This document shows, piece after piece, positions 60,948 to 64,000 of a stretch of 64,000 nucleotides of DNA (within the stretch, counting starts at the first letter, position 1; each line of letters starts with the position of its first letter). This DNA comes from Hydractinia symbiolongicarpus (Eukaryota; Cnidaria; Hydrozoa; Anthoathecata; Hydractiniidae). Both the position numbers and the translations under genes were made by a program. The stretch spans positions 23,700,501 through 23,764,500 of the forward strand of contig NC_079879.1 in the NCBI RefSeq assembly GCF_029227915.1, in the 5' to 3' direction. A model generated the notes under the pieces. The model did no database searches. It had not been told where the DNA came from and worked only from the letters and a program-made list of their open reading frames with translations.

Positions 60948-63190
60948 CATAACTATAATATGTATATAGATATTATAGAAGTAAATTGATTAACATAAAC
61001 AAACATGTCAAAGTCACTCTTGCTTGCATTTTATTTTAGTCCCAGGTGTCTTAAATTTTTGCAGATTTGACAAAAATGTAGAATCTGCAAACTGGTTTGT
61101 AATAAAAATTTTGTGGGTATTGGTTTGTATATGCCCTTTACGTTTACCTACAAGCTTTAATTACAAATTGATGTGCAGATCTTTAAATATATAGTTGTCA
61201 AAAAAAATTTTAAGGAGCCTAAGCATCCTGGCATATTTTTTTTAAATAAAATATAATGTATCTCTTAACAGTTCTACATGTGAGAAAACCTCAAAAAAAT
61301 ATAAATATGACAAGTTATACAGCATAATTAGATCTAAAATTTTTAAATGCAAATATCTCGAGAATAAAAAAGCTTTTTAAAAAATTTCACTAATGTTTAA
61401 AAAATATTTGAGACAACATATTTTGTAGAAATGAGTTACAATCCAAAAAGGTACAAATACAGTTATCCTCACAACTAAATGCTGATTACTTAAAATTGGT
61501 TTACAAAAAGTGTAAAATAGTTACAGCGTAAAAATGAAGGATTTAAAATACAGAAGAGATTTCCAGGAGGGTCTTTGACTTAGATAGGGATTTCTTGAGT
61601 ATTGGATGCTTTCCTCTTGTGACAAAAAGTTCATCCAAATCAACTTAGTTCGGATTTAACAATATAACTTTCTTTTCATATATTTGTACTTATACTCAAA
61701 ATATAATACAATGTTTGTCTAGGGGTAGGCCAGTTTGCCTATTTTCGCTAAGTTATAGATGTTTTAGGAGTATATAATTACCAATTTACTAATTTTGGGG
61801 TCAGTTGGTTTTTTTGACTTAATATTGTTTTGGTCTGTTGTTTACATTTTTTTGCCTGTGCATATACTTGCGCATCTACTCTTGATTCCAAATCCAAAAA
61901 CACTATGTCACACTACACTTATTTATCAATAAGCATTGTAGGTATTTTGCAACAAAAACTAGTTTGCAACTCAATGCAACCTAGCATTATTCTCTCTGGA
62001 TTTCCCTATTCCTGGTGGGCCTCTAGTCTAGGCCTTCATAACAGAGACCCTTATTCTGGATATTCTTTAATGTATGCATTTTAGGCCCGGTGTGGCTCAC
62101 GATTTATTTTTATAGCTACAGTCATATATACACTCTAGACATTGTGCCGTTTTGTGCTAACCCTATATTTAGTTAAGATATGTACTAAAAAAATGACCAC
62201 TTCATCCAACTCTTCAGGTACCGCATCGTGCGCAGCACTTAAGGAATAAAATGTTACTTGTCAGACAGTCAATCAATAAATTTCCGTCAAAAATCACAAC
62301 AAAGCTAAATGTAATTACCCAGGCTATCATAACAAACCATCAACACGTGCATGCTCTAGTATATATATTCTGTTTCATACAGAGATAAACCGTTGCAAAA
62401 TACTAAATGCCCTCTAAGAGTTTGGCACAACATAATCACAAGACAAGAAATAAAGTTGTCTGGTTTGTGCTATCGTTGTGTGGCTTTCAGAAACACGTGG
62501 TCTAGTTGTTAATCATGAATGTTTTCCTCCAATACTTTTTGTCTTTCATTTTATCTTTTAAATGGGAGGGTTTTGTATGCTGTGGCAGTAACATACGACC
62601 TCGTTTTAACATTAAAGGTTTTTTTTAAGTTTAAAAAAAATAGTGTCTTTCATGTAGCTACATAAAGTATACAATTTTACTCTCTGTATTGGATAAAGTG
62701 TGTAAGTATTAAGTTTGTACATGTTCAACAATACCTTATTGCAAATAAATTATCACAATCAGTTCTGTTGTAAACAGTTTATGTGTTTACCATGCAGAAT
62801 TCATATCAAGAACTTATTAACCTTAGCCAAAACTAAAGACCACTGGAACAGGGCACACAATTTATAACAATCAAATTTATAAGAACAGTCAGATTCAGCA
62901 AAAATTTTGTGTTGTCAATTTGTTTGCTTGAAAAGATGTGTCCTGTAATGTTAGTATTGGCTTGTTACAGGACAGTCCATTTTATCTTTCTTTGCTAATG
63001 GAAATTAATTCCTTCTGTTCATGCTTAGGTGACTTTAGTTTTCCTTCAAAAAACAAATTAATTAAAAAGATAATAAACGAAAACATCACATAACATTTAC
63101 ATTATTAACCAAACACTTGTTATTCTCCTTCTGCATTCACATCACAGTTTCATCTGTACCAACAATAAACCTCTCTCTAGATACTTGAAT
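60948..63190. other. Intergenic DNA before the last gene
   Basis: AT-rich. An 84-codon plus-strand ORF (61830-62084) has no recognisable domain. CACGTG occurs at 62344 and 62494. The promoter of the downstream gene presumably lies in the last kilobase. Nothing else can be supported. Confidence 0.45.
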
Positions 63191-63925
63191 ATGGCTTATA
63201 AATTGATACCTCCGAATTTTCGAAAAGGCTATCATGCTGTAAAGAATCCAGTTTTTAGTCTCACTGAAAGGACACAAGTTATTTCTTCAGAAAAGCAAAC
63301 AGTAAGATAATTACCTGTTTTTGTATATTATTTTGTGCTATATTTTTTAATCTGCACCTTTATATTGAAAATTGTATTTATAATTTATAGGAAGAACGCA
63401 TAAGATTGTATTTATATTTAAATGTCTGTAATATAAATGTCTACATAATAATTTTTTTATTTAAAAATCTTTCTACGATATAGAAGACCAGGAATTATTT
63501 AATAAAGATACTTAGAGATATAAAGATACCTATGTATAATACATTTAATGTGATATTTTAGGTATATTTATTTATTCATTCATTTTTTTATTCTTCAATA
63601 TACATGCACAGGGTAACCAGACATCACTGACTTCGTAACTAATACGTGCTTCATCTTCATTAAATTAATTTTTTTTTAAAAACAAAATGTTTAAATATTA
63701 AAATCTGTTCAATAATTTACCTTATTTTTAATTCCAAGTGTTATTCATTATTTATGAAGAATATTGTTTGAAAGACATGAATATGGTGAATAAACAAGTG
63801 AATTTTTATTTTTCCTTTTTCTGTTCAACATCAATTTTCTTAAACACAAGTATAACTTAATAGTATTTGATGTAAACATTTATGTATCACTTTTACAGAA
63901 GCAAGTTGTCTTAAACATGCCAATG
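63191..63925 (+). CDS. 5' exons of an unrecognised gene running off the window
   Basis: An ATG at 63191 opens a 37-codon exon (63191-63301) beginning MAYKLIPPNFRKGYHAVKNP and ending at a GTAAGA donor. After a 597-bp intron, a T-rich tract ending CAG leads into a 27-nt exon (63899-63925, KQVVLNMPM), which stays in frame and ends at a GTGAGT donor. The frame compatibility and good donor sites on both exons make this a likely real gene. I recognise no family, and too little protein is present to assign a role. It continues beyond 64000. Confidence 0.5.
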
Positions 63926-64000
63926 GTGAGTTTTTATTGCAAATAAGCAGCCTATTGTACTCATTTGTTTTTTTCATTATAGTAGTTTTCACACATATAA

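Noticed and set aside
61830-62084. 84-codon plus-strand ORF before the last gene
   Set aside because: No domain recognised and no splice or promoter context; probably chance.

Overview
This window is animal nuclear DNA. It is AT-rich (roughly one third G+C by eye), its genes are split by many introns with GT..AG junctions, and it carries several kinds of transposable element. It has a metazoan-type MXD/MAD repressor of the Myc-Max network, a plant-type FAAH-like amidase, and Copia, Helitron-like and palindromic TIR elements. Together these fit an early-branching invertebrate, and a cnidarian is my best guess. The species cannot be fixed from the sequence alone.

Layout. 1-4050: 5' region with a possible tiny gene and the start of a dense run of CACGTG boxes. 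4051-5994 (+): MXD-type bHLH-zipper gene, 5 exons. 5995-10111: 3' region and intergenic DNA with a small foldback MITE. 10112-26240 (+): D-2-hydroxyglutarate dehydrogenase, 17 exons. Its introns hold a satellite fragment, a Copia gag relic, two minisatellites and, in the last intron, Helitron-helicase-like and THAP-domain relics. 27342-33771 (+): MSH3, 7 exons. 33772-36720: intergenic, with a TTAA-flanked non-autonomous element. 36721-52353 (-): FAAH-like amidase, 20 exons, with a full-length 5.06-kb Copia LTR retrotransposon (44721-49784) in its fourth intron. 52831-56102 (-): Misato. 56875-58517 (-): KTI12. 59045-60945: a TA-flanked inverted-repeat element filled by a satellite of about 23 units with a higher-order duplication. 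63191 to the end (+): first exons of an unrecognised gene.

Exon structures were rebuilt by joining exons so that reading frame, splice dinucleotides and family alignment agree. All six complete gene models have coding lengths divisible by three and family-typical protein lengths (MXD 180 aa, D2HGDH 514, MSH3 1019, amidase up to 656, Misato 529, KTI12 276). The genes are not an operon or pathway. They are ordinary housekeeping and regulatory genes: transcriptional repression, mitochondrial 2-HG clearance, mismatch repair, lipid-amide hydrolysis, mitochondrial/tubulin biology, and tRNA wobble modification through Elongator.

The less ordinary content lies in the repeats and regulatory DNA. The main items are the E-box cluster around the MXD gene, the satellite-bearing TIR element, head-to-tail Helitron-like units, and an in-frame minisatellite that spans a coding exon end and its splice donor in the amidase. 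I did not find a convincing new multi-gene system.
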